Shown piece after piece: positions 8,298 to 17,084 of a DNA stretch of 64,000 nt. A model generated the notes under the pieces. That model was not told where the DNA came from, made no database searches, and was given only the letters and a program-made list of their open reading frames with translations. Position 1 is the first letter of the stretch. The number at the start of each line of letters is the position of its first letter. This stretch comes from Burkholderia sp. NRF60-BP8. Its GTDB lineage: Bacteria > Pseudomonadota > Gammaproteobacteria > Burkholderiales > Burkholderiaceae. A program made the position numbers and the translations under genes. The DNA lies in the NCBI RefSeq assembly GCF_001522585.2, contig NZ_CP013372.1, positions 1,240,001-1,304,000 on the forward strand, in the 5' to 3' direction.

Positions 8298-9533
8298 ATG
8301 CAGACGCGTTCATTACCCCGATGGGGCTGGCTGTTCCTGTTGATGCTCGTGGTGTGCCTGCCGCGCGTCACGATCGATGCGTACCTGCCGTCGCTGCCCG
8401 CGATGGCGGACGCGCTGCACGGCACCGACGCGCAGTTGCAGCTCACGCTGACCCTCTACATGGCCGGCTATGCGTCGTCGATGCTGGTGTCGGGGCCGCT
8501 GTCCGACCGCTACGGCCGCCGCCCGGTGCTGCTCGGCGGCCTGTGCGTGTACGTCGTCGCGAGCGTCGCCTGCGCATGGGCGACCAGCATCCCGATGCTG
8601 ATCGTCGCGCGCGTGTTCCAGGCGCTGGGCGGCTGCAGCGGCACCGTGATCGGCCGCGTGATCGTGCGCGAGCGTTTTCCGGCCGCGACGCAGGCCACGA
8701 TGCTCGGCCATCTTTCGGCCGGCATGGCGCTGTCGCCGGTGGTCGCGCCGCTGGCCGGCAGCGCGATTGCCGAATGGCTGGGCTGGCGCGGCGTGTTCGG
8801 CTGGCTGGCGGCGGGCGGGCTGGTCGCGACCGCGATGGTGCTGCGCTATCTGCCCGAGACCCGCGCGCGCGAGGCGCGGCCGCCAGCGGGTGCGGGGCTG
8901 CTGCGGACCTACGCCGGCCTGCTGCGCGAGCGGCGGTTCCTGCGCTATTCGCTCGCCATCGGCTTTGCTTACTGCACGTACTATCCGTTCATCGCGGAAT
9001 CGTCGACGCTGTTCCAGCGGCAAATCGGCGTGTCCGGGCCGGTCTATGCGGCGATCTTCGGCGTGACCGTGCTCGGCTACCTGATCGGGTCGAGCGCGTT
9101 CGCGCGGGCCGGCGCGCGCTGGACAGCCGATTCGGTCGTCGCGGCGGCGGCGGCCGTCAACGTGGTCGGCGCGGCCGGGCTGTGGATCGGCGGCGCGATC
9201 GCCCCGACTTCGGTGACGGCCCTCGTCGCGCCGATGTTCGTCGTGATGATCGCGGTCGGGATCGCGATTCCGGCCTGCCAGTTCGCGGTGATGCAGCCGT
9301 ACACGAAGATCGCCGGCACGGCGTCGGGGCTGTTCTTCTTTATCCAGATGGCGATCACGGCCGCGTGCGGTGGCGTGCTGGCGTGGCTGTCGGACGGCAC
9401 CGCGCATCCGATGATCGTCGTCACGGGCGGCGCGAGCGTCGCATTCGTCGCGGTGGTGGCCGGTTTGCGCGAGCGAGGCGTGGCCGGCGATGCGCGCATC
9501 GCGGCGCGCAGCCGGCCCGCCGCCGAGCGCTGA
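8298..9533 (+). CDS. Bcr/CflA family MFS drug-resistance exporter
   Basis: A 411-residue inner-membrane protein with about 12 membrane helices. The motif after helix 2 is SGPLSDRYGRRPVLLGG, the loop 2-3 signature of MFS antiporters, and the N terminus (DAYLPSLPAMADAL) is characteristic of the Bcr/CflA (DHA1) subgroup. That subgroup exports chloramphenicol, bicyclomycin or sulfonamide-like compounds, and sometimes cysteine. ATG 8298 is preferred over a TTG at 8256 because the DHA1 N terminus begins there. It is transcribed divergently from the MocR gene, so its expression is probably MocR-controlled. Confidence 0.9.
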   Translation: MQTRSLPRWGWLFLLMLVVCLPRVTIDAYLPSLPAMADALHGTDAQLQLTLTLYMAGYASSMLVSGPLSDRYGRRPVLLGGLCVYVVASVACAWATSIPMLIVARVFQALGGCSGTVIGRVIVRERFPAATQATMLGHLSAGMALSPVVAPLAGSAIAEWLGWRGVFGWLAAGGLVATAMVLRYLPETRAREARPPAGAGLLRTYAGLLRERRFLRYSLAIGFAYCTYYPFIAESSTLFQRQIGVSGPVYAAIFGVTVLGYLIGSSAFARAGARWTADSVVAAAAAVNVVGAAGLWIGGAIAPTSVTALVAPMFVVMIAVGIAIPACQFAVMQPYTKIAGTASGLFFFIQMAITAACGGVLAWLSDGTAHPMIVVTGGASVAFVAVVAGLRERGVAGDARIAARSRPAAER

Positions 9534-9656
9534 GCGGGACCGCCGGCACTGCAGCGGCGGGTTCGCGGCGCCCGCGCAACCCGTGTTTGCGCGAGGCGTG
9601 GAGACGGAAAGGATCATGTAATGTAGCGGGCTGTCGCTGACCTTACCGGAATCCCC

Positions 9657-10337
9657 ATGCGTGTGCTGCTCGTCGAAGACAACCCGAACCTGGCCCAGTC
9701 GCTGAACGACGCGCTGAGCGCCGCGCGCTTCGCGGTCGATCACATGGCCGACGGCGAGGCGGCGGACCACGTGCTGCGCACGCAGGATTACGCGCTGGTG
9801 ATCCTCGATCTCGGGCTGCCGAAGCTCGACGGGCTGGAGGTGCTGCGGCGGCTGCGCGCGCGCCGCAATCCGGTGCCGGTGCTGATCCTCACCGCGCACG
9901 GGTCGGTCGAGGATCGTGTGAGGGGGCTCGATCTCGGCGCCGACGATTATCTCGCGAAGCCGTTCGAGCTGACCGAGCTGGAAGCGCGCGCCCGCGCGCT
10001 GATCCGGCGCAGCCTCGGTCACGAGCATTCGCGCGTCGAATGCGGGCCGCTTTCGTACGACAGTATCGACCGCAGCTTTCATCTCGCGGGCGAGCCGCTG
10101 TCGCTCACGCCGCGCGAGCGCTCGGTGCTCGAGGTGCTGATCCTGCGCAACGGTCGCGCGATCAACAAGGACACGCTGTCGGAGAAGATCTTCGGGCTCG
10201 ACGAATCGGTCAACGCCGATGCCATCGAAATCTACGTGTACCGGCTGAGGAAAAAGCTCGAGAACAGCGGCGTGGCGATCGTCACGCTGCGCGGGCTCGG
10301 CTATCTGCTCGAAGCGAAGGCGGAGAGGGCCGAATGA
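9657..10337 (+). CDS. OmpR-family response regulator (TctD/QseB-like)
   Basis: A 226-residue two-component regulator. The receiver domain (1-115) has acidic pocket residues E7/D8, phosphoacceptor D51 in VILDLGLPKLDG, and the conserved Lys in LAKPFELTE. The C-terminal winged helix (about 125-222) carries LTPRERSVLEVL and the recognition region AIEIYVYRLRKKLE. It pairs with the histidine kinase at 10501. The 3' end overlaps a 56-codon ORF by ATGA at 10334, so kinase translation may be coupled through that ORF. The TctD assignment is by overall similarity; no tricarboxylate transport genes are nearby, so the signal is unknown. Confidence 0.92.
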   Translation: MRVLLVEDNPNLAQSLNDALSAARFAVDHMADGEAADHVLRTQDYALVILDLGLPKLDGLEVLRRLRARRNPVPVLILTAHGSVEDRVRGLDLGADDYLAKPFELTELEARARALIRRSLGHEHSRVECGPLSYDSIDRSFHLAGEPLSLTPRERSVLEVLILRNGRAINKDTLSEKIFGLDESVNADAIEIYVYRLRKKLENSGVAIVTLRGLGYLLEAKAERAE

Positions 10338-10504
10338 ACCGTGCCCATGCTCCCGTGCGTTGCATCACACGTCCGCTGCGCGCCGAGGGGGAGCATCCCG
10401 TTCGCGGCCGGCCTTGCACGGCCGGCCGGCTGCTCGGGCGCGCGGCGATGCTCCGCGAATTCTCGGCCACGCCCGTTGGAGCGGCCCGGCGGGAGGCACG
10501 ATGA
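10334..10504 (+). CDS. Candidate 56-residue bridging micro-ORF between response regulator and kinase
   Basis: An ATG at 10334 overlaps the response-regulator stop (ATGA), and the frame ends with a TGA overlapping the kinase start at 10501 (again ATGA). The product would be Arg/Ala-rich (begins MNRAHAPVRC, ends RREAR) with no recognised domain. The DNA contains GGCCGGCC twice, 6 bp apart, and an outer inverted repeat GGAGCAT (10390-10396) / ATGCTCC (10448-10454). It may be a short leader that couples translation, or only a structured insert that separated two once-overlapping genes. Protein function cannot be claimed. Confidence 0.35.
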   Translation: MNRAHAPVRCITRPLRAEGEHPVRGRPCTAGRLLGRAAMLREFSATPVGAARREAR

Positions 10505-11922
10505 CCCGCCCGAACCTGCGCGCGCAGGTCGCGCTGTGGCTGCTGCTGCCGCTGCTCGGCCTGCTCGCGCTCGACTCGTGGCTCACGTACCAGCGCGCGA
10601 TGAGCGCCGCGCACGTCGCGTTCGACCGGACGCTGTCGTCGTCGCTGAAGTCGATCCGCGAAGGCGTGCGGCTCAACGACGGCGAGATCGAGGTCGACCT
10701 GCCGTATCTCGCGCTCGAGATGCTCGAATCGAGCGACGGCGGCAAGATCTACTACCTGATCCGCGAGGACAACGGCCGCACGATCACCGGCTATCCGGAC
10801 CTGCCGCTGCCGCAGGGGCGCGACGCGGGCGACGGCGCGCCGTTCGTCACGCGCTACTACGACGTCGTGTATCGCGGCGAACAGTTGCGGATGGCCGCGC
10901 TGCGCATCCCGGTGCACGACGTGCCGACCGCGCAGTCGCGCATCGTGTGGGTGATGGTCGGCGAGACGATCGAGGCGCGTCAGGCGCTCGCGCGCGAGAT
11001 CCTGATCGGGTCGCTGCTGCAGGAAGGGTTGCTCGTCGTGCTGGCGCTCGGGATCGTGTGGCTCGGCGTCGGGCGCGGGCTGCGGCCGCTGAACCGGCTG
11101 TCGGCCACGGTCGCCGCGCGCAGCGAAGACGACACGACGCCGCTCGACACGGGCGCGATACCGAGCGAACTCGCGCCGCTCGTCGACTCGATCAACCAGT
11201 ACATCGGCCGCACGCAGCGGATGCAGGTGGCGCGGCGCCGCTTCTTCGCCGATGCGGCCCATCAACTGAAGACGCCGCTCGCGGCGGTGCAGGCGGGCGT
11301 CGAGCTCGCGTTGCGGCCCGACGAACAGCCGCGCGCGAACGTGCACCTGCGCCGCGTGAACGCCGCGGTGCGGCAGGCCGCGAAGATCGTTCAGCAATTG
11401 CTGTCGCTGTCGCGGCTCGATTCGGACAGCGGTCATGCGGTCGCGCACAAGCCGGTCCCGCTGCACCGGCTCGCACGCAGCGTGACGCTCGACTGGTCGC
11501 CCGTCGCACGCGCGCGCGACATCGATCTCGGCTTCGAGCACGAGGCCGATGTCGACGTGCACGGGCAGGCCGATCTGCTCGGCGAGATGATCGGCAACCT
11601 GATCGACAACGCGATCCGTTATGCGGGCGACCATGCGGTGATCACGGTGCGCGTCTCGCGCGACGGCGACGACGCGCGGCTCGACGTGATCGACAACGGG
11701 CCGGGTATTCCGGCCGACGAACGGGACGCGGTGTTCGAGCGTTTCCATCGCGGCAGCAAGACGCAGACGGTCGAAGGGACGGGGCTCGGGCTGTCGATCG
11801 TGCGGGAGATCGCGCGCGTGCATCAGGGCAGCGTGACGCTCGCCGATGCGGGCGGCGGCGGGCTCGTCGTGACGATCCGGCTGCCGGCGGCGCTGAGCGA
11901 TGCGATGCCGCGCGCCGCGTGA
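10501..11922 (+). CDS. Sensor histidine kinase, TctE-like
   Basis: A 473-residue membrane kinase. The first membrane helix (about residues 11-30) is followed by a periplasmic sensor of the 2CSK_N type, a second helix (about 175-195), a HAMP-like region, and a dimerisation domain with H254 in ADAAHQLKTPL. The ATPase domain has the N box NLIDNAIRYA and G boxes DNGPGI and GTGLGLSIV. ATG 10501 is chosen because hydrophobic sequence starts right after it; the frame can be extended upstream to a TTG at 10360, but that part lacks family similarity. It phosphorylates the adjacent response regulator. The stimulus is unknown, though 2CSK_N kinases often sense carboxylates. Confidence 0.9.
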   Translation: MTRPNLRAQVALWLLLPLLGLLALDSWLTYQRAMSAAHVAFDRTLSSSLKSIREGVRLNDGEIEVDLPYLALEMLESSDGGKIYYLIREDNGRTITGYPDLPLPQGRDAGDGAPFVTRYYDVVYRGEQLRMAALRIPVHDVPTAQSRIVWVMVGETIEARQALAREILIGSLLQEGLLVVLALGIVWLGVGRGLRPLNRLSATVAARSEDDTTPLDTGAIPSELAPLVDSINQYIGRTQRMQVARRRFFADAAHQLKTPLAAVQAGVELALRPDEQPRANVHLRRVNAAVRQAAKIVQQLLSLSRLDSDSGHAVAHKPVPLHRLARSVTLDWSPVARARDIDLGFEHEADVDVHGQADLLGEMIGNLIDNAIRYAGDHAVITVRVSRDGDDARLDVIDNGPGIPADERDAVFERFHRGSKTQTVEGTGLGLSIVREIARVHQGSVTLADAGGGGLVVTIRLPAALSDAMPRAA

Positions 11923-11951
11923 CGGCGCGCGACGATACGGCACGTGAAGGG

Positions 11952-11973
11952 AACGGGCCGGCGCAAGCCCGTT
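11952..11973 (+). terminator. Possible terminator hairpin downstream of the kinase
   Basis: AACGGGC / GCCCGTT form a perfect 7-bp stem with an 8-nt loop, 30 bp past the kinase stop and between two convergent genes. The following bases are only weakly U-rich. Confidence 0.4.
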
Positions 11974-12003
11974 ATTGGCCGGAACAGGCCCTGGCTATCC
12001 GGC

Positions 12004-12870
12004 TCAGTCGCCGAAGCCGATCTCCGCTTCGACCGGCTGGCCGATTTCGAGCCACGCGCCCGCGCCCTCGACGACGATCCCGTTGATGCCGAACGTCAGC
12101 GCACCGCCGTAGTTCGGGTTCGCGCGATAGGTCTGCATCGTGTCGGTCGGCTCGTGCGGCCAGGCCGGATCGGGCGCGCCGGTGGCCTGGTCGATCGTCG
12201 GCATCGGGCAGCGCGTGCACAGCTTCACGAGCCGCAGCCGCACCGGCGTGTCGCCGCCGGTGTCGAGGTGCTCGACGAAATCCTCTTCGTACGCATCGAG
12301 ATCCGACACGACGATGTTCGGCCGGAAGCGATTCATCGGGATCGCCGGCGCGCCTTTGGCGGCAAGCCGCGCGTTCAGGTCGTCGAGCGACGACTGGCCG
12401 ATCACGAGCAGCGGGTAAGCGTCCGCGAACTGCGTGTGCGTATCGATCTCGCCGGTCCACTTGCGGTCGCAATCGCGTCGGGCGTCGGCGGCGAAGCGCG
12501 CGAGCTTCGTCGGCACGCCGAGGAATTCGGTGAGCCATGCGGCCGTTTCGGCGCCCGTATCGATCGCGTCGACGGTGTCGCGCCACACGGTCGCAGCCAT
12601 CTTCGGCGTGGCGGGCGTCGCGTCGCCGTCGAGCGGCGTGCGCAGTGCCGGCATGCCCGGCGCGTTCAGCACGAGCGCATCGTCGTCGAACGTCGGGCGG
12701 ATCAGCGCGAGGCGCGGGTGCGTGCGCTGCGTGAGCATGTGCCCGCGCGGATCGGTGATCAGCCAGTGGCGATCGTACGCGAGGCCCGTTTCGAACAGTT
12801 GCGCGCGCGTCAGCGCGACGCCGGCGCAGGATTTGATCGGGTAGACGAAGAGTGCGGTGATGGCTGGCAT
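12004..12870 (-). CDS. MOSC domain-containing protein (YcbX/mARC-like, without ferredoxin domain)
   Basis: A 288-residue protein with an N-terminal MOSC beta-barrel (begins ITALFVYPIKSCAGVALT; SCAG near residue 14-17) and a C-terminal MOSC domain. The conserved Cys lies in LVKLCTRCPMPTID. MOSC proteins bind sulfurated molybdenum cofactor. YcbX-type members reduce N-hydroxylated compounds with help from a reductase; this version lacks the C-terminal 2Fe-2S domain of E. coli YcbX. It is the last gene of a minus-strand run of sulfur-scavenging genes (87-bp gap to the binding protein upstream). A role in that pathway is plausible but inferred. It ends convergent with the sensor kinase. Confidence 0.88.
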   Translation of the reverse strand: MPAITALFVYPIKSCAGVALTRAQLFETGLAYDRHWLITDPRGHMLTQRTHPRLALIRPTFDDDALVLNAPGMPALRTPLDGDATPATPKMAATVWRDTVDAIDTGAETAAWLTEFLGVPTKLARFAADARRDCDRKWTGEIDTHTQFADAYPLLVIGQSSLDDLNARLAAKGAPAIPMNRFRPNIVVSDLDAYEEDFVEHLDTGGDTPVRLRLVKLCTRCPMPTIDQATGAPDPAWPHEPTDTMQTYRANPNYGGALTFGINGIVVEGAGAWLEIGQPVEAEIGFGD

Positions 12871-12957
12871 GACGCTGGCTGAAGGCGGGGTGATCGAATC
12901 GCGATTGTGCCAGATCGTGCCGAAGCCGTTTGACGGCTGCGCGCCGCCACGCGCCCG

Positions 12958-13911
12958 TCAGGCGAGCGGGAAGCCCGCATCGAAGGTCGTGCGCACGTCG
13001 AGCGGCTGGCGCAGCAGCCCGGCCTTCAGGTAGAAGTCGGCCGTGCGCTGCTGTTCGGCGATCACCGCGGCGTCGATCGGCAGCCAGCGCGTGCCGCGCC
13101 GCTCGAACTGCAGCTTCGCGGCGGCCGGCGGGATGCCGATGATGCGCGCGAGCGCCGCCGAATATGCATCGGCGTGCCGGTACGACCAAGCCTGCGCGCG
13201 CACGACGCGCCGCAGGAAATCGTGCAGCACATCGCGTTTCGACGCGATCGCCGTGTCGGTCGCCGCGACGTAGCTGAGGCCCGACCACAGCCCGCGGCCG
13301 TTGACCAGCACGCGCGCGCGGCCGCTCGTTTCGGCGAGCGCGGTATAGGGTTCCCAGGTCGCCCACGCGTCGATCGAACCGGTTGCGAGCGCAAGCATCG
13401 TGTCGGCCGGCGGCAGGAAGCGGAACGACACGGCATCCGGCGGCAGGCCGGCCGCATCGAGCGCCTTCAGCGTGACGAAATGGCCGATCGAGCCGCGCGT
13501 GGTGCCGATCCGCTTGCCCTTCAGGTCGGCCGCGCCCTTGAGTGCGGCGTCGGGGCGCACGAGCACGGCCGTGCCGTACGGATCGGAGCGGTTCGCGCCG
13601 ATCACCTTGATGCGGGCGCCCGATGCGAGCGCGAAGATCACCGGCGCGTCGCCGATCGGCCCGCAATCGACGGCGGCCGCGTTCAGCGCTTCGGCGAGCG
13701 GCGCAGCTGCGGGGAATTCGGTCCATGCGATGTCGTACGCAAGGCCGTTCAATTCGCCGGCCGCTTCGAGCAGCGCGCGCAGCCCGCCTTTCTGGTCGCC
13801 GGCGCGCAGCAGCGGGCGGCCGCCCGATTGCGCGCGCAGGGTGGCCGGCGCGGCGGCGATCGTGGCAAGGGCGCTCGCCTGGGCGAGGAAGTGGCGTCGA
13901 GTCGGATTCAT
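12958..13911 (-). CDS. Aliphatic sulfonate/taurine-type ABC substrate-binding protein (second copy), Tat signal
   Basis: A 317-residue SsuA/TauA-like binding protein. The N terminus NPTRRHFLAQASAL is a twin-arginine signal with a cleavable Ala-rich h-region. The mature part has DQKGGLRALLEA near its start and DAWATWEPYTALAE, typical of the NMT1/SsuA group whose members bind sulfonates, taurine or nitrate. It is encoded after the cytochrome gene (33-bp gap) in an operon that already has one binding protein (17085-18119), so the importer probably accepts two ligands or ligand classes. Export by the Tat system suggests folding in the cytoplasm before export. Ligand identity is not readable from sequence. 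Confidence 0.86.
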   Translation of the reverse strand: MNPTRRHFLAQASALATIAAAPATLRAQSGGRPLLRAGDQKGGLRALLEAAGELNGLAYDIAWTEFPAAAPLAEALNAAAVDCGPIGDAPVIFALASGARIKVIGANRSDPYGTAVLVRPDAALKGAADLKGKRIGTTRGSIGHFVTLKALDAAGLPPDAVSFRFLPPADTMLALATGSIDAWATWEPYTALAETSGRARVLVNGRGLWSGLSYVAATDTAIASKRDVLHDFLRRVVRAQAWSYRHADAYSAALARIIGIPPAAAKLQFERRGTRWLPIDAAVIAEQQRTADFYLKAGLLRQPLDVRTTFDAGFPLA

Positions 13912-13944
13912 CGTGAATGTGTGTCGAAGGAAGGATTCGTGAGT

Positions 13945-15126
13945 TCAATGCGCAAGCCCGGCCTGTACGTCGCGCACGGGTTCCGCGTCGACGCGCAGCA
14001 GCAGCGCGGTCAGTGCGTCGCCGCCCGTGGCGCGCGCGGCCGGGCGGGCCGCCGCATCCGAGCGGCACAGCAGGTCGGCATCCGACCAGCCGGCGCTGCC
14101 GGGCAATGCACGCGCCCGCAGCCAGCCGCGTCGATCGGCAAGCAGCTGTGTGCCGCCAAGCGCATCGGGCGGGACGCCGGCAATCGTCGCGAACGCGCGC
14201 CACGCATCGGCCGTCGTCGCGACGCAGTTCGCACGCGAGTCGGCCGACGACGGCACGGACGCGCCGGGTTCGGCGACGAGCAAGGTCTGCCAGCGCGCGT
14301 CTTCCGGCGGTGGCGTCGCACCCGGCGCGAGCGCGACGACACGCACGCGCTGGCCGTCGCGCCAGCGTTCGAGTGGCTGCGGTGCCGCGTCGCCGCACCG
14401 CACGTCGAGTGCCGGCAGCGGAACGGGCACCGGCCACGCGCCTTCCGCCCGCGCGCCGCTACCGGCTGCCAGCGCTTTCAGGTAGGCGAGCACGGCCCAC
14501 GTGTCCTGCGGGCCGAGCGTGGCCGCGAAGCCGGGCATCGTCGACGCGCCGTGCGCGTCCTGTGTGCCGTGGCGTACGCGCCAGAACAGTTCGCCGTCGA
14601 GCCGACGCGCGAGCAGCGTGCCGGCGAAGGTCGGCGGCCAGTGCGCGAGCGTGGCCGCGAGCGGCCCTTCGCCACGCCCGTCCGCGCCGTGGCAGGCCGC
14701 GCAATGTTGCGTATACAGGTGGGCGCCGCGCATCACGTTCGCGACCGAAAACGGCGCGGGATCGCGCTGGAAACTCGTCGGCACGGCAGGCGCGAGCCAC
14801 AGCGAAGCGGACGGCCACGGCGCGAACCATGCGACGGCCAGCGCGGCGACGGCCGTCGCGACACGCCGCTTGCGCGCAGCCAGCGCGAGGCAGGCGAGCA
14901 CGACGGCCAGCGCCGTCACGCCGCCGGCGACCGCGAGCTGCCGCGTGAGCCCCGCGTCGATGCGCAGCGTTTCGAGCGCGATGCGGTGTGCCCACGGCCA
15001 CGCCGCCTGGCCATCGACGTCGCCGGTCAGGCCGATCGCGTGCAGCACGCGCGCCAACGCGATTTGCGCGCGATACAGCAATTGCAGGAACGCGATGGCC
15101 CAGTCGGCGAACGGCGGCGCGTTCAT
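13945..15126 (-). CDS. Membrane-anchored c-type cytochrome within the sulfonate operon
   Basis: A 393-residue protein. Two membrane helices (about residues 63-83 and 88-106) precede a class I cytochrome c domain with heme motif C142-A-A-C145-H146 and likely axial Met197 in HGASTMPGF. The C-terminal 170 residues contain four scattered Cys and match no family I can name. The start ATG at 15126 opens the only plausible frame; a GGA about 10 bp upstream is a weak ribosome-binding site. It would carry electrons on the periplasmic side. Its position between the importer ATPase and the second binding protein, 50 and 33 bp from its neighbours, argues for co-transcription. A redox role in periplasmic sulfur-compound oxidation is inference. 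Confidence 0.8.
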   Translation of the reverse strand: MNAPPFADWAIAFLQLLYRAQIALARVLHAIGLTGDVDGQAAWPWAHRIALETLRIDAGLTRQLAVAGGVTALAVVLACLALAARKRRVATAVAALAVAWFAPWPSASLWLAPAVPTSFQRDPAPFSVANVMRGAHLYTQHCAACHGADGRGEGPLAATLAHWPPTFAGTLLARRLDGELFWRVRHGTQDAHGASTMPGFAATLGPQDTWAVLAYLKALAAGSGARAEGAWPVPVPLPALDVRCGDAAPQPLERWRDGQRVRVVALAPGATPPPEDARWQTLLVAEPGASVPSSADSRANCVATTADAWRAFATIAGVPPDALGGTQLLADRRGWLRARALPGSAGWSDADLLCRSDAAARPAARATGGDALTALLLRVDAEPVRDVQAGLAH

Positions 15127-15176
15127 CGCGCGCGTCCGCGGCGAGCCGCAGCCAAACGTCGAAAGGCGCCCGGCAT

Positions 15177-15992
15177 CTACCAGCTCGCATCGAGCCCGAG
15201 ATGCCGCAGCGCGTCGTGGCGCAATACGGCGAGGCGCGGGTCGCCGCGATGGCGCGGGTAGGGCAGGTCGACGCGCAGTTCGGCGACGATCCGCGCCGGG
15301 CGCGGCCCGAACACGATCACGCGCTGCGCGAGGAACAGCGCTTCTTCCACATCGTGCGTGACGAGCAGCGCGGAGAAACCGTCGCGTTGCCACAGGGCGG
15401 TCAGCTCGGCCTGCATCGTGAGCCGCGTCAGCGAATCGAGCTTGCCGAGCGGTTCGTCGAGAATCAGCAGGCGCGGATCGTTGACGAGCGCGCGCGCGAG
15501 CGCGACGCGCTGCGCCATCCCGCCCGACAACTGATGCGGAAACACGTTCGCGAAGTCCTGCAGCCCGACGCGCGCGAGCGCATCGTCGACGCGATGCTGC
15601 GCAGTGTGCGCCACGCCGCGCGCTTCGAGGCCGAGCGCGACGTTCGCGCGCACGCGCCGCCACGGGTACAGCGTCGGGTCCTGGAACACGACGATGCGCG
15701 ACGGATCGGGGCGCGCGATCGGCACGCCGTCCTGCGCGATTGTGCCTTGCCGCGCGGCGTCGAGCCCGGCGACGAGGCGCAGCAGCGTCGATTTCCCGCA
15801 GCCGCTCGGGCCGAGCAGCGCGACGAATTCGCCGGCCGCGACCGACAGCGACACGTCGTCGAGCACCGGCAGCGCGCCGCCGGGGCCGTCGAACGCATGG
15901 CTCACGCGGCGGATGTCGATGCGCGCGCCGCGCGGCGTCGTGACGGCAGGCGCGGCGGCTGCGGACGATTCGAGTACGGCGGCGCTTACCAT
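15177..15992 (-). CDS. Sulfonate-type ABC transporter ATP-binding protein (SsuB-like)
   Basis: A 271-residue ATPase of the SsuB/TauB/NrtD group. Walker A is GPSGCGKSTLL, signature LSGGMAQRVALARAL, Walker B LLILDEPLGKLD, and the H-loop is in LLVTHDVEEALFLA. The cysteine in Walker A (SGCGKST) is typical of this group. The start at 15992 overlaps the permease stop by 7 bp (ATGGTAA), which indicates translational coupling. It powers import through the adjacent permease. It is followed by the cytochrome gene. Confidence 0.92.
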   Translation of the reverse strand: MVSAAVLESSAAAAPAVTTPRGARIDIRRVSHAFDGPGGALPVLDDVSLSVAAGEFVALLGPSGCGKSTLLRLVAGLDAARQGTIAQDGVPIARPDPSRIVVFQDPTLYPWRRVRANVALGLEARGVAHTAQHRVDDALARVGLQDFANVFPHQLSGGMAQRVALARALVNDPRLLILDEPLGKLDSLTRLTMQAELTALWQRDGFSALLVTHDVEEALFLAQRVIVFGPRPARIVAELRVDLPYPRHRGDPRLAVLRHDALRHLGLDASW

Positions 15993-17080
15993 TTGACGGT
16001 CCCTTTCTGCCACGCGAGCACACGGTCGCGCACCGCGAACAGCAGCGCGATCAACCCGGAAAACAGCAACGCCATCACGAGCAGCGCCGCATACATGTTC
16101 ACGTACGACGCCCAGCCCTGCGCCCAGCTCAGGTACCAGCCGAGCCCGGACTTGACGCCCATCATCTCGGCGACGACCAGCACCGTGAACGACGCGCTCA
16201 GCCCCATGAAAATGCCGACGAACACGTGCGGCAGCGCGGCCGGAATCGCGACGCGCAGCACGAGGAAGCGCGCGTTCGCGCCGAGCGTGCGCGCGACGTC
16301 GTAGTACTGCCGGTTGACGCTCGCGACACCCGACCACGTCAGCACGGCGACCGGGAAGCCGGTCGACAGCGCGATCAGGAACGCAGCGGCCGAATAGCTC
16401 GACGGGAAGAAGTAGAACGTGAGCGGCAGCAGCGCGGTGGCCGGCACGGGGCCGAGCACGCGCAGCACCGGATGCACCCAGTAGCCGATCCGGCGCGACC
16501 AGCCGATCGACACGCCCACCGCGAAACCCGCCGTGACGCCATACGCGAAGCCGAGCGCGAGCAGCTTCAGCGTGTTGCCGGCGCTGCCGGCGAGGCGCGG
16601 CCAGTCGTCGACGTAAACCTCGATCAGCGCCTGCGGCGGCGCGAAGAACGGCGTCGGCAGCCAGCCGGTTTTCGCGGTGACGATTTCCCACGCGGCGAGC
16701 ACGAGCGGCAGCGCGACGAGCCACGGGCCGGCCGGTCGCACCCGCGCGAGCCGCATGCGGCTCGCGGCCACGAGATGGCCGAGCGTCGCGGCGGCGAGCA
16801 GCAGCGCGGCGATCGTCCACGCGGCGGTACCGAACGTGTCGGTGTACGCCCAGTCGCTGAAGCCGACGATCCGGTTCGGCCACAGTTGCGTGAGCGCGCC
16901 AAGCGCGGCCCACGCGAGCGCGGCGGCGACGCCGGTCGGCCAGATGCGCGCGTGCCGGGCGTCGGCGGCCGGCGCGGCGTCGCAGGCCGCGCACGCGGTA
17001 GCGTCGGCGTCCGCATTGGCGGCGCCGCCGGTCGGTGCCGAGGCGATGCGTGCGGCGGAAGCGTGTTCGATCGTCGACAT
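15986..17080 (-). CDS. Sulfonate-type ABC transporter permease (SsuC-like)
   Basis: A 364-residue permease. The N-terminal 60 residues are Ala/Asp-rich and not conserved; two extra hydrophobic segments precede the usual six-helix BPD_transp_1 core. The coupling loop YYDVARTLGANARFLVLRVAIPAALP is the EAA motif. The start ATG at 17080 sits 4 bp after the binding-protein stop; an alternative ATG at 17104 would overlap that gene by 20 bp. It forms the channel of the importer with the ATPase that overlaps its 3' end. Confidence 0.9.
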   Translation of the reverse strand: MSTIEHASAARIASAPTGGAANADADATACAACDAAPAADARHARIWPTGVAAALAWAALGALTQLWPNRIVGFSDWAYTDTFGTAAWTIAALLLAAATLGHLVAASRMRLARVRPAGPWLVALPLVLAAWEIVTAKTGWLPTPFFAPPQALIEVYVDDWPRLAGSAGNTLKLLALGFAYGVTAGFAVGVSIGWSRRIGYWVHPVLRVLGPVPATALLPLTFYFFPSSYSAAAFLIALSTGFPVAVLTWSGVASVNRQYYDVARTLGANARFLVLRVAIPAALPHVFVGIFMGLSASFTVLVVAEMMGVKSGLGWYLSWAQGWASYVNMYAALLVMALLFSGLIALLFAVRDRVLAWQKGTVKW

Positions 17081-17084
17081 CGCG

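Noticed and set aside
8313..10082. A 589-codon minus-strand frame across the MFS and response-regulator genes
   Set aside because: It is antisense to two well-recognised genes and shows Arg/His-rich shadow composition.
10390..10454. A dispersed REP/BIME element between regulator and kinase
   Set aside because: The inverted ends are suggestive, but I see no second copy in the window, so only the structure is reported.
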